Shown here: positions 18,781-27,150 of the stretch, piece after piece
Layout of the letters: each line of letters opens with the position of its first letter
Position numbering within the stretch: the stretch's first letter is position 1
Source of the DNA: Mesorhizobium sp. M2D.F.Ca.ET.226.01.1.1
Lineage (GTDB): Bacteria; Pseudomonadota; Alphaproteobacteria; Rhizobiales; Rhizobiaceae
Reading direction: 5' to 3'
Assembly: GCF_004022705.2 (NCBI RefSeq)
Contig: NZ_RZOY02000008.1
Span: 124,001-188,000, forward strand
DNA: 64,000 nucleotides
The notes under the pieces: model-generated
Databases searched by the model: none
What the model saw: the letters and a program-made list of their open reading frames with translations, nothing else
What the model was told of the DNA's origin: nothing
Translations under genes and position numbers: made by a program

Positions 18781-19964
18781 TTCACCACGCCCAGTTCCTT
18801 GCCAACCTCTCCGAACGCCTCGACGGCGCGATCGATGTCGGCATCGGAATGAGCGGCAGACATCTGCGTGCGGATGCGCGCCTGGCCCTTCGGCACCACC
18901 GGGAAGGAGAAGCCGATGACATAGATGCCGCGCTTCAGCATGCGCGCCGCCATCTCCTGCGCCAACGCGGCGTCGCCCAGCATCACCGGAATGATGGGAT
19001 GATCGGCGCCGGCAAGCGTAAAGCCGAGCTTACCCATCCTGGACCTGAACCGGTCCGCATTGGCATATAGGCGCTGGCGCAGAGCGTCGCCATTGCGGAT
19101 CAGGTCGAACACCTTGATCGAGGCGCCGGCGATGGCCGGCATCAGCGTGTTGGAGAAGAGATAGGGGCGCGAGCGCTGGCGCAACCAGTCGACGACCTCT
19201 CTCTTGCCCGACGTGTAGCCGCCGGAGGCCCCGCCCAGCGCCTTGCCGAGCGTGCCGGTGATGATGTCCACCCTGCCCTCGACACCGCAATGCTCGGCCG
19301 AACCGCGACCATGCTTACCGACGAAACCGACGGCGTGGCTGTCGTCGACCATGACCATGGCGTCATATCTCTCGGCGAGATCGCAGACGCCCTTGAGGTT
19401 GGCGATGATGCCATCCATCGAGAACACGCCGTCGGTGGCGATCAGCCGGAAGCGGCAGTCCTTCGCCTCCTTGAGCCGTGCTTCGAGATCGGCCATGTCG
19501 TTGTTGGCGTAGCGGAAACGCTTCGCCTTGGAGAGCCGCACCCCGTCGATGATCGAGGCGTGGTTCAAGGCGTCGGAGATGATGGCGTCCTCCTCGCCGA
19601 GCAGCGTCTCGAACAGGCCGCCATTGGCGTCGAAGCAGGACGAGTAGAGGATCGTGTCATCCATGCCAAGGAAGGACGAGATCGTCGCCTCCAGCTCCTT
19701 GTGCTCTTCCTGCGTGCCGCAAATGAAGCGCACCGAGGCCATGCCATAGCCGTAGCGGTCAAGCGCGTGCTTTGCCGCGTCGCGCAGATCCGGACTGTCG
19801 GCGAGGCCGAGATAGTTGTTGGCGCAGAAATTCAGCACCTTTTCACCGCCCACCTCGATCTCGGCGGACTGCATCGAGGAAATGACCCGCTCGGATTTAT
19901 AGAGGCCGGCCGATTTCAGGCCCTGCAGCTCGTTGTCGATATGGGAAAGGAATGCTTTGCTCAT
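18777..19964 (-). CDS. kbl: Glycine C-acetyltransferase (2-amino-3-ketobutyrate CoA ligase)
   Basis: 395 residues, PLP-dependent alpha-oxoamine synthase family. Cleaves 2-amino-3-ketobutyrate with CoA into glycine and acetyl-CoA. Start MSKAFLSHIDNEL at 19964 fits the family; the open frame upstream is not coding. Seen: CANNYLGLADSP near 50, SCFDANGGLFETLL near 112-125, DDSHAVGFVGKHGRGS near 210, and PLP-lysine context TGTLGKALGGASGGY near 240. First gene of the leftward kbl-small ORF-tdh operon. Confidence 0.96.
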   Translation of the reverse strand: MSKAFLSHIDNELQGLKSAGLYKSERVISSMQSAEIEVGGEKVLNFCANNYLGLADSPDLRDAAKHALDRYGYGMASVRFICGTQEEHKELEATISSFLGMDDTILYSSCFDANGGLFETLLGEEDAIISDALNHASIIDGVRLSKAKRFRYANNDMADLEARLKEAKDCRFRLIATDGVFSMDGIIANLKGVCDLAERYDAMVMVDDSHAVGFVGKHGRGSAEHCGVEGRVDIITGTLGKALGGASGGYTSGKREVVDWLRQRSRPYLFSNTLMPAIAGASIKVFDLIRNGDALRQRLYANADRFRSRMGKLGFTLAGADHPIIPVMLGDAALAQEMAARMLKRGIYVIGFSFPVVPKGQARIRTQMSAAHSDADIDRAVEAFGEVGKELGVVK

Positions 19965-20263
19965 GGTCCGGCCCTGTTCGGTTCGAGGCCGGACTGTCGC
20001 GCTATGGCTCCAAAAAATCCATCGCAAAAGCGACCGCTTCGGTGGCGTCGCGAAAGCCGGGCCGCGATGCTTTGCGACGGCGCGGCGGCGATCGGCGCAA
20101 AATAAGGGTCCGCGGGAAAGGACGTGATAACCATCTTGCGAGCTTTGTCGCGTCGCCAGGGGCGCCGCCGGCCGCCCTTGCCGACCTGTTAACCCTTTCA
20201 AGGCAAGCGTTTTCCCGCCACGAAGCTTGGCAGGATCGGTCGACCGGAGGGGTCACTCAAGTT
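19965..20263. other. Divergent promoter region of kbl and the GGDEF-EAL gene
   Basis: 299 bases without a supported gene. The rightward frame is open here but only as an upstream extension of the GGDEF-EAL frame. GGAGGGG near 20246 lies about 12 bases before the chosen start. No clear palindrome or repeat was recognised. Confidence 0.5.
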
Positions 20264-22333
20264 ATGTCGCAGCAGCCAGTGCATAGCGTATCGCGCAAGC
20301 TGATCCTGCTTATCAAGACCGGCTACTGGCTGGCGCTCGCGATCATTGCCGCCATGGTGGTGGCGTCGTTCGTGCTTCTGCAGCAGTTGATGGCGCAGCA
20401 GCAGCACAACGATACGCTGCTCGACATCGTCTCGACACAGAAGGCGCTGTCGCAGCGCATCGTCTTCCTGGCGAGCGCCACCAGCGCTGCCTCGCGCGAC
20501 AAACAGCCGGCGCTGGTGACAGCGCTCAAGCAGGCGACGGGCGAGTTCGAGACCAGCTACGACCGGCTGCTCAAGGAGACCGGCGCCGATCCGCTGTCGC
20601 CCGCGCGCAACGATCCGAAGTCGATCGAATACGTGCTGTTCAGCAAGCCTTTCCACCTCGATTATTTCTCGGTCGGCCTGGTCGCCAACGGCGACAGGCT
20701 GGTATCGTCCTTCGAGTCGCAGCTCGGCATGCAGAGCGACGGCTACAAGGGCGGCGCTGAGCGCGTCGGCCTCGACGCCTCTGTCGCCAACGCGACCATG
20801 TCCGGCTATGCCGCACTCGCCCAGCGCATCAGCGCCTTCGCCGACCAAAAATCCAGAAGCATCCTCGACCTGCACCGCACGCTGTTCTTCGCCACCCTCG
20901 GTGTCATCGTGCTGGTGGCGCTGTTCATCTTCCGGCCGATGTCCAACGCCATTTTGCGCAAGACGCGCGAGCTGGTCGATGCGCGCAACTCGATGGCCTT
21001 CATCGCCGTGCATGACGGTCTGACGGGCCTGCACAACCGCACCTTCCTCACCGACCATTTCGACACGCTGATCAAGGGGGCGCACCGCCGCCGCGAGCGC
21101 CTGGCGGTGATCCAGTTCGATCTCGACCGCTTCAAGCAGATCAACGACACACTGGGCCATGCCGCCGGCGACTATGTGCTGGTGGTGACTGCGCAGCGCA
21201 TGCGCGATTCCTGCCGGGCATCGGATCTCTGCGCGCGGCTTGGCGGCGACGAGTTCGTCATGATCCTCAACGGCGCCGGCACCACCGAGGACATCCACGC
21301 GCTGGCCGAGCGCATCCTTGGCGAGATCAACGAGCCGATCACGTTCCAGGGCACGACCATCATGCCCGGCGCCAGCGCCGGCATCGCGGTCTATCCGGTG
21401 GACGCCGACAACGCGCAGGACCTGCTCGTCCATGCCGACCTCGCGCTCTATTCCGCCAAGAAACTCGGCGGCGGCAACTTCTCCTTCTTCTCGGAGGAAC
21501 TGCGCCGCGAACTCGACCATCGCAAGCAGCTCGAGCAGGACATCCGCACGGCGATCGCCAACAAGAGCTTCGAGGTCTATTTCCAGCCGCAGGTGTCGCT
21601 AACCAGCGGCACGATCAGCGGCATAGAGGCTCTGGTTCGCTGGAAGCACGAGACGCGCGGCATGATCTCGCCCGGCGAGTTCATTCCGGTCGCCGAGAAA
21701 TGCGGCTTCATGCCGGATATCGGCCGCATCGTCATCACCAAGGCGATCGATGAGGCCGCCGAATGGGACCGCGCCGGCATCGATTTCGGGCGCATCGCCG
21801 TCAATGTCTCGGGCACCGAGCTGCGCGAGCCCGATTTCGACGCCTTCCTGTTCGGAACGCTCGAACGCGCCGGGCTGGCGCCGCAGAAGCTGTCGCTGGA
21901 AATCGTCGAATCCGTCATCCTCGACGACGAGAAGACCGGCATCGCCGCCAAGCTCCGCCACATCCGCGCCGCCGGCGTGCATCTCGAGCTTGACGATTTC
22001 GGCACCGGCTACGCTTCACTGAGCCACGTCAATCCCAACGAGATCGACCGGCTGAAGATCGACCGCCGCTTCGTCCAGAACATCAACGAGAACGGCGACA
22101 ACACCAAGATCGTGCGCGCCATCACCGAGCTTGCCCGCGGGCTCGGCATCTCGATCGTCGCCGAGGGCGCCGAAACCGAGGCCGAGCTCGACTCGCTGAT
22201 GGCGATCGGTTGCGACCAGGTGCAGGGCTATTCGATCGCCTTCCCGATGCCGCAGGACAAGGCGCGCGAATGGCTGACGTCGCGCAGCCCGAAGAAGGCG
22301 AAGCTCAAAGTGCTGCAGGGCAGCCTCGCTTGA
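20264..22333 (+). CDS. Membrane-bound GGDEF-EAL cyclic-di-GMP protein
   Basis: 689 residues from the ATG at 20264. Two membrane helices (about 18-42 and 205-225) flank a periplasmic sensor region of about 160 residues. Cytoplasmic GGDEF domain follows (active-site LGGDEF near 330, with DLDRFKQIND) and then an EAL domain (EALVRWKHETRG near 460, NVSGTEL, EIVESVI, DDFGTGYASLSH, KIDRRFV, EGAETEAEL). All main catalytic residues of both domains look intact, so it could make or degrade c-di-GMP; net activity cannot be told. Divergent from kbl. Confidence 0.93.
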   Translation: MSQQPVHSVSRKLILLIKTGYWLALAIIAAMVVASFVLLQQLMAQQQHNDTLLDIVSTQKALSQRIVFLASATSAASRDKQPALVTALKQATGEFETSYDRLLKETGADPLSPARNDPKSIEYVLFSKPFHLDYFSVGLVANGDRLVSSFESQLGMQSDGYKGGAERVGLDASVANATMSGYAALAQRISAFADQKSRSILDLHRTLFFATLGVIVLVALFIFRPMSNAILRKTRELVDARNSMAFIAVHDGLTGLHNRTFLTDHFDTLIKGAHRRRERLAVIQFDLDRFKQINDTLGHAAGDYVLVVTAQRMRDSCRASDLCARLGGDEFVMILNGAGTTEDIHALAERILGEINEPITFQGTTIMPGASAGIAVYPVDADNAQDLLVHADLALYSAKKLGGGNFSFFSEELRRELDHRKQLEQDIRTAIANKSFEVYFQPQVSLTSGTISGIEALVRWKHETRGMISPGEFIPVAEKCGFMPDIGRIVITKAIDEAAEWDRAGIDFGRIAVNVSGTELREPDFDAFLFGTLERAGLAPQKLSLEIVESVILDDEKTGIAAKLRHIRAAGVHLELDDFGTGYASLSHVNPNEIDRLKIDRRFVQNINENGDNTKIVRAITELARGLGISIVAEGAETEAELDSLMAIGCDQVQGYSIAFPMPQDKAREWLTSRSPKKAKLKVLQGSLA

Positions 22334-22404
22334 GATGCGTCGACATTCAGGTGAGGCCGGTCTGCAAATAGCGGCTTCCTGCGCTTCCGGTGCTCACGTA
22401 CTTT

Positions 22405-22431
22405 AAGGTGCTGCAGGGCAGCTTGGCCTAG
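22405..22431 (+). repeat. Degenerate second copy of the GGDEF-EAL gene 3' end
   Basis: Twenty-seven bases read K-V-L-Q-G-S-L-A-stop, the same peptide and stop position as the true C-terminus at 22307-22333, but with changed third-position bases and TAG in place of TGA. The copies are 98 bases apart. Synonymous differences point to an old tandem duplication or recombination scar rather than chance. Confidence 0.55.
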
Positions 22432-22501
22432 CACAATCGTCGACAAGCTTGACACATCGGTATCGGCATGGCCGCCTGTTGATCGCAACCGGTTCTCGCG
22501 G

Positions 22502-23236
22502 ATGCCGCTTCGTTTCGTCCTGTCGCTGCTGCTATTGATCGCATCGCCGGCTATGGCCGCCGACCGCACCATTTATCTCACCTTCGACGACGGTCCGCTG
22601 AACGGTACCAGCAACATTCTCGACGTGCTGCAGGCCGAGCAGGTGCCGGCGACGCTGTTCATGGTCGGCATGCATGCGGAGGCCAACGCCACCAACCGGG
22701 CGCTGTTGCAGCGGGCGAAATCGATACCGCTGGTGACGATCGGTAACCACAGCTACAGCCACGCCTATAACCACTACCGGCATTTTTACGGCGACACCGA
22801 AGGCGTGGTCGCCGATATGCTGAAAGCCAATGTGGTGCTCGGCCTCAAGCCGGCCGTGCATGCGCGGCTGCCGGGGCGCGACGTGTTCCGGCTGCCCAAC
22901 TACTCGAAGGATGACAACTCGCTCGGACTGGCTGAGGCTGGGCGTGAGGATCCGGATTACGAATTTGTCGCGGCATCGGGCTTCTGGCTTTACGGCTGGG
23001 ACCACGAATGGGTGCATGAGGACAGCGGCAAGCCGGTGCAGAGCGTCGACCATCTGGTCAGCGAGATCGACCATCTGTTCGGCTATGGCCATTTCGCCAG
23101 GCCGAACAAGCTGATCCTGCTCATGCATGACGAGATGTTCCAGGATGCTTTTGACGGCAAGGCGAATCTCACCGCTTTGATCGCTGCGCTCAGGCTGCGC
23201 CACTACTCCTTCGGCGCCATACCGGGTTACGACTGA
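22502..23236 (+). CDS. Secreted polysaccharide deacetylase (NodB-homology)
   Basis: 244 residues with a Sec signal peptide (about 1-19, ending in AMAA). NodB-fold carbohydrate esterase family 4 motifs: YLTFDDGPLNG near residue 25-35 (catalytic Asp and metal Asp) and NHSYSHAYNH near 82-91 (metal His pair). It probably removes acetyl groups from a cell-surface or environmental polysaccharide in the periplasm. The stop overlaps the end of the convergent MarR gene by 10 bases. Confidence 0.87.
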   Translation: MPLRFVLSLLLLIASPAMAADRTIYLTFDDGPLNGTSNILDVLQAEQVPATLFMVGMHAEANATNRALLQRAKSIPLVTIGNHSYSHAYNHYRHFYGDTEGVVADMLKANVVLGLKPAVHARLPGRDVFRLPNYSKDDNSLGLAEAGREDPDYEFVAASGFWLYGWDHEWVHEDSGKPVQSVDHLVSEIDHLFGYGHFARPNKLILLMHDEMFQDAFDGKANLTALIAALRLRHYSFGAIPGYD

Positions 23237-23664
23237 AGCTGTTCGGCATTCCGTCTCAGCATCGCAAGCGTCTCGGCGAATTCGGCCAGCCTGTCATCGG
23301 GAATACCGGCGCGCAGCCGCTTGTCGAAGTCGACGGCAGCAAGGCGGAGCTTTTCGAACAGCGCTTCGCCGGCTTCGGTCAGCGCCACCTGATGGACCCT
23401 GCGGTTTTCCGGATCGCGGCGGCGCGTCAGCAACCCTTGCGCTTCCATGGCGTTGAGGTGATGCGTCAGCGTCGCGCCCTGGATCCCGATCATACCGGCA
23501 AGCTCGCGCTGGTTGGCAAGTTCCTTCGACTTGACCGACAACAGGGTCAGCCAGACCGGCAGCGTTCCGCCGGCCTCAACCAACGCGGCGTCGAAGGCCT
23601 GCGCCACCACTTTCGAGGTGCGGGCGAGGTTCATACCGACGGGCGGGCGGTCAAACGGTGTCAT
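23227..23664 (-). CDS. MarR family regulator
   Basis: 145 residues from the ATG at 23664; a TTG at 23682 is a weaker alternative. Winged helix with ELAGMIGIQGATLTHHLNAM as recognition region and wing RRRDPENRRVHQVALT. Divergent from a small membrane protein gene, with a striking three-half-site palindrome in between, so it most likely represses that gene and itself. Ligand unknown. Confidence 0.85.
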   Translation of the reverse strand: MTPFDRPPVGMNLARTSKVVAQAFDAALVEAGGTLPVWLTLLSVKSKELANQRELAGMIGIQGATLTHHLNAMEAQGLLTRRRDPENRRVHQVALTEAGEALFEKLRLAAVDFDKRLRAGIPDDRLAEFAETLAMLRRNAEQLQS

Positions 23665-23718
23665 GACGTGACAGTAGAGCAAGCAATGGGAAGGTGAAAC
23701 TCGGCTTCATGAATTGAC

Positions 23719-23740
23719 ATCTAATCGTTAGATATCTAAC
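23719..23740. promoter_or_regulatory. Three-half-site MarR operator
   Basis: ATCTAA (23719-23724), TTAGAT (23728-23733) and ATCTAA (23734-23739) lie in row. They make one inverted repeat with a three-base spacer and a second perfect 14-bp palindrome GTTAGATATCTAAC (23727-23740). The site sits in the gap between the MarR gene and the divergent membrane protein, the classic place for a MarR operator. Two overlapping dimer sites are possible. Confidence 0.68.
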
Positions 23741-23803
23741 TTTGTCTTATTGATGACGTCGCACGGCAGCGACGCGCGGCGGGCGGCAGAGAGGAATGCG
23801 GTC

Positions 23804-24211
23804 ATGCAATACGTCTATATCGTCGTCATCGGCCTGCACGTGATGGCCGGCGTCTTCTGGGCCGGCACGACCATTGCGGTCGCCCGGGATCCGGAGATCA
23901 AGGCGGAACGCTTCATCCGGCCACAACTTGGCGCCTCCGGCTTGGCGTTCCTGACCGGTTTGCTTCTCTGGTATTTCTTCCACGAGGGCGCGTTCGGCTC
24001 AATGGAGAAGGTGCTGGCGCTCGGCATTTTGACGGCGGTGATCGCCGCCGGGGTGCAGGGAGCCCTTGTGGCCTCGGCCAGCCGGCAGTTGGCCGGTGCG
24101 GATCAACCGACGCAGAGCCAGCTGAGGGCAAAAATGACCAGGGGCGAACGCATCGCCGGCGGGCTCTTGGTCATCACCGTGTTTTGCATGGCAACCGCCA
24201 AGATGTTTTAG
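23804..24211 (+). CDS. Small integral membrane protein controlled by MarR neighbour
   Basis: 135 residues from the ATG at 23804, behind GAGGA. Four hydrophobic segments (about 2-22, 43-62, 70-93, 115-133) with conserved-looking polar points such as GLHVMAGVFWAGTTIAVARDP. This resembles the CopD-like or DUF2269-type four-helix families, but the assignment is not certain. Divergent from a MarR gene and 32 bases before a long inverted repeat. Function unknown; possibly a small-molecule or heme-associated membrane protein. Confidence 0.65.
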   Translation: MQYVYIVVIGLHVMAGVFWAGTTIAVARDPEIKAERFIRPQLGASGLAFLTGLLLWYFFHEGAFGSMEKVLALGILTAVIAAGVQGALVASASRQLAGADQPTQSQLRAKMTRGERIAGGLLVITVFCMATAKMF

Positions 24212-24242
24212 GATCGCACGGCCGGCGAAACCGACCGGGCGC

Positions 24243-24299
24243 GGCGCGCAACGGACCAAAGCGGCAGGTGGCTCTCCTTGCAAAGGCCCGTTGCGCGCC
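24243..24299. terminator. Long inverted repeat between convergent genes
   Basis: GGCGCGCAACGG (24243-24254) and its exact complement CCGTTGCGCGCC (24288-24299) form 12-bp arms around a 33-base loop. It lies between the convergent membrane protein and demethylase genes and probably ends transcription from one or both. Confidence 0.55.
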
Positions 24300-24311
24300 A
24301 CTTGACGACGA

Positions 24312-26357
24312 TCAGATTCTGATCCCGAACCGGATACCGTCATAGATGGCGGCGTGGATGTTGCGCGAGGCGACCGCGTCGCCGATGCGGAATACGACGA
24401 ACCCGCCTTCCGCGTTGCGCGACGGGAAAATGTCACCGCCATTCACCAGCCGCTCATAGTCGACCGCGCCGCCATTTTTCGACAAAGGCTTCAGCGACAG
24501 ATAAAGGTCGTCGAGGGGTGCCGTGCCATGCTCGACCACCACCTGGTCGACGCGCCGTTCGCCGCGCCAGCCGTCGGCGAAGTCCGAGGCGAGTTCGGCG
24601 ATGAGCTGGTTGCCTTCGCGCCGCACCGAACGCAGCCTCGTGTTGATGGTGACGGTGACGCCCTTTTCGTGGAATGCGCGCATATAGGGCACGTGGTTCA
24701 TGCCGCCCATCTCCGGCGCGAAGAAGCGCTCCGGCGAGACCAGCTCCAGCTTCGAGCCGCTGTTGGCGATGAGTTCGGCAGCCCCCATGCCCTGATGGCC
24801 GCCATTGTCGTCGTAGAGAAGCACGTTGTCGGCCGGCTTGACGCTGCCGGCCATGATGTCCCAACTCGAGGTGACGAGATTGTCGCCCGCCGTCAGTGGC
24901 GGGTTCTGCGGCACGCCACCGGTCGCGACGATCACCACGTCCGGGGACAATGCCAGCACGTCATCCTTCTCGGCCCAAGTGTCATAGCGGATCTCGACGC
25001 CAAGGCGCTCAAGCTCGGCGAGGCGCCAGTCGATAATGCCGATCAGTTCCTTGCGGCGCGGGTTCTGGGTTGCCAGCCGCACTTGGCCACCAGCCTGGCT
25101 GGAGGCTTCCAGCACCGTGACTTGATGACCGCGCTCCGCCGCGACGCGCGCGGCTTCAAGGCCGCCCGCGCCGGCGCCAACCACCACGACTTTCTTCCTC
25201 GGCCCCTCGCTCTTTACGATGATGTGCGGGATCGTGGCCTCACGACCGGTCGCCGCATTGTGGACGCACAGCGCCTCGCCGCCTTCATAGATGCGGTCGA
25301 GGCAATAGGTGGCGCCGACGCAAGGCCTGATCTCGTGCTCGCGGCCTTCCATCACTTTTCGGATGATGTGCGGATCGGCGATATGGGCGCGCGTCATGCC
25401 GACCATGTCGAGCTTGCCGGTGGCAATCGCATGGCGCGCCGTGGCGACATCGGAGATGCGCGCCGCGTGGAAGGTTGGGAATTTCGTCGCCGCCCTCACC
25501 TCGCCGGCGAAATCGAGATGCGGTGAGGACCGCATGCCGGTCACCGGGATGACCTTGGTCAGCGAGGCATCGGTTTCGATCGTGCCGCGGATGATGTTGA
25601 GAAAATCAACCTTGCCGGAGTTGGCCAGACGCCTGGCGATCTCGATGCCTTCCTCCTTCGACAAGCCGTTTTCGAAATCCTCGTCGGCCACCATGCGGGC
25701 GCCGACGATGAATTTTTCACCGACCGCGGCGCGCACCGCATCCAGCACCATGTTGGTGAAGCGCAGCCGGTTGTCGAGCGAGCCGCCGAACTCGTCGTCG
25801 CGGTGGTTGGTCAAGGGCGACCAGAAGCCATCCATCAGATGCCCGTAGGATTCGAACTCGATGCCGTCGAGGCCGGCCGCCTGGCAGCGCTGGGCGGCGG
25901 AAGCATAGTCGGCGACAATGCGCTCGATGTCCCAGTCCTCGATGGTCTTCGGGAAGGCGCGGTGCGCCGGCTCGCGCACCGGCGAAGCCGAAAGCACGGG
26001 CAGCCAGTCGGCCTTGCTCCAGCCGGTGCGGCGGCCAAGATGGGTGATCTGGATCATCACCTTGCAGTCATGCTCGTGGCAGGCATCCGCCAGCTCGGCG
26101 AGCCACGGCACGATCCTGTCGTCATAGACATGGAGGTTGCCGAAGGCGGCCGGGCTGTCGCGCGAGACGATCGCCGAACCCGCCGTCATGGTGAGCGCCA
26201 TGCCGCCCTTGGCCTTTTCGGCATGGTAGAGCCGGTAGCGCTCCTTCGGCATGCCGTCCTCGGAATAGGCCGGCTCATGGCTGGTCGACATCACCCGGTT
26301 CTTCAGCGTCAGATGCTTGAGCTGGTAGGGTTGCAGAAGCGGGTCGTTGCTGGTCAT
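24312..26357 (-). CDS. FMN/FAD N-demethylase-type oxidoreductase (DgcA/HpbA/TMADH-like)
   Basis: 681 residues. N-terminal old-yellow-enzyme FMN barrel (about 5-345, with GLDGIEFESYGHLMDGFWSP and ARMVADEDFENG), then an iron-sulfur segment, then an FAD/NAD domain (VVVVGAGAGGLEAARVAAE near 390). The length and layout match dimethylglycine, N-methylproline and trimethylamine demethylases. Odd point: the cluster motif reads CVGATYC..LC, so the second of the four TMADH cysteines is Ala; this may be normal for the DgcA/HpbA branch. Substrate likely a methylated amine or betaine derivative. Confidence 0.82.
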   Translation of the reverse strand: MTSNDPLLQPYQLKHLTLKNRVMSTSHEPAYSEDGMPKERYRLYHAEKAKGGMALTMTAGSAIVSRDSPAAFGNLHVYDDRIVPWLAELADACHEHDCKVMIQITHLGRRTGWSKADWLPVLSASPVREPAHRAFPKTIEDWDIERIVADYASAAQRCQAAGLDGIEFESYGHLMDGFWSPLTNHRDDEFGGSLDNRLRFTNMVLDAVRAAVGEKFIVGARMVADEDFENGLSKEEGIEIARRLANSGKVDFLNIIRGTIETDASLTKVIPVTGMRSSPHLDFAGEVRAATKFPTFHAARISDVATARHAIATGKLDMVGMTRAHIADPHIIRKVMEGREHEIRPCVGATYCLDRIYEGGEALCVHNAATGREATIPHIIVKSEGPRKKVVVVGAGAGGLEAARVAAERGHQVTVLEASSQAGGQVRLATQNPRRKELIGIIDWRLAELERLGVEIRYDTWAEKDDVLALSPDVVIVATGGVPQNPPLTAGDNLVTSSWDIMAGSVKPADNVLLYDDNGGHQGMGAAELIANSGSKLELVSPERFFAPEMGGMNHVPYMRAFHEKGVTVTINTRLRSVRREGNQLIAELASDFADGWRGERRVDQVVVEHGTAPLDDLYLSLKPLSKNGGAVDYERLVNGGDIFPSRNAEGGFVVFRIGDAVASRNIHAAIYDGIRFGIRI

Positions 26358-26400
26358 CGTCTTCCTGTCGTTTCAAATTGCACGGGAGCGTCGTGCCGCT

Positions 26401-26580
26401 CCCGCTTCCATTTCACGCATCGGATTCGTCCGAAAACCGCTGCGCACTTTTCGGTCCGATGCTGCTTCCATTTCTCGCATCGGATTCGTCCGAAAACCGC
26501 TGCGCACTTTTCGGTCCGATGCTGCTTCCATTTCTCGCATCGGATTCGTCCGAAAACCGCTGCGCACTTTTCGGTCCGAT
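26401..26580. repeat. Three exact tandem 60-bp repeats with internal stem-loop
   Basis: Bases 26401-26460, 26461-26520 and 26521-26580 are head-to-tail copies of one 60-base unit. Copies 2 and 3 are identical; copy 1 differs at the first three bases and one internal base. Each unit contains an inverted repeat: CCGAAAA..TTTTCGG nested inside ATCGGA..TCCGAT. The unit resembles dispersed rhizobial palindromic elements. It occupies the 327-base gap between the divergent demethylase and queF genes; the remaining 26581-26684 holds only the queF leader. Confidence 0.92.
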
Positions 26581-26684
26581 GCTATTGAGCGGCCCGAACC
26601 CGCCGCGTCTGAAAGATTGCGGCGCAATTTCGCTTTTGTTTTGCCTGCCGCTCGGACTTTTTGGGTGGCAGCAAGGAGCCGCCC

Positions 26685-27146
26685 ATGACCGACGCCAAAA
26701 ACCTCACCCAACTCGGCAAGCACGTCGAGACGCCACAGAGCCCCGAACAGGCGGTCCTGGAGGCCGTGCCATTCCAGCGCGGCGACGGGCCGCCGGCGAT
26801 CGTGCGCTTCACCTGCCCGGAATTCACCTCGCTCTGTCCCGTCACCGGCCAGCCCGACTTCGCCCATATCGTCATCGACTACGCACCCGACCAGACGCTG
26901 GTGGAATCGAAGTCGCTGAAGCTGTTCATGACCTCGTTCCGCAACCATGGCGCCTTCCATGAGGAGTGCACGGTGATGATCGGCCGCCGCATCGTCGAGG
27001 TGACCAAGCCGCTCTGGCTGCGCGTCGGCGGCTACTGGTTCCCGCGCGGCGGCATCCCGATCGACGTCTTCTGGCAGACCGGCGCGCCGCCCAAGGACGT
27101 ATGGCTGCCCGATACGGGCGTTGCGCCCTATCGCGGAAGAGGCTGA
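26685..27146 (+). CDS. queF: NADPH-dependent 7-cyano-7-deazaguanine reductase (short QueF)
   Basis: 153 residues, unimodular QueF of the T-fold superfamily. Reduces preQ0 to preQ1 for queuosine in tRNA. Catalytic Cys in FTSLCPVTGQPDFA near residue 55, with the Asp nearby, and the QueF motif ESKSLKLFMTSFRNHG near 78-93, with EEC further on. The ATG at 26685 follows AAGGAG. No other queuosine gene is in the window and no preQ1 riboswitch was recognised upstream. Confidence 0.95.
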   Translation: MTDAKNLTQLGKHVETPQSPEQAVLEAVPFQRGDGPPAIVRFTCPEFTSLCPVTGQPDFAHIVIDYAPDQTLVESKSLKLFMTSFRNHGAFHEECTVMIGRRIVEVTKPLWLRVGGYWFPRGGIPIDVFWQTGAPPKDVWLPDTGVAPYRGRG

Positions 27147-27150
27147 GCGC

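Noticed and set aside
20198..21520. 440-codon leftward frame opposite the GGDEF-EAL gene
   Set aside because: Shadow frame; the rightward strand carries complete GGDEF and EAL catalytic motifs.
26401..26580. Could be a CRISPR array
   Set aside because: The three 60-bp units are contiguous with no unique spacers, and no cas genes are present. They are a tandem repeat of a palindromic element.
26581..26684. PreQ1 riboswitch ahead of queF
   Set aside because: No C-rich loop with an A-rich pseudoknot tail of preQ1-I or II type could be recognised before the ribosome site.
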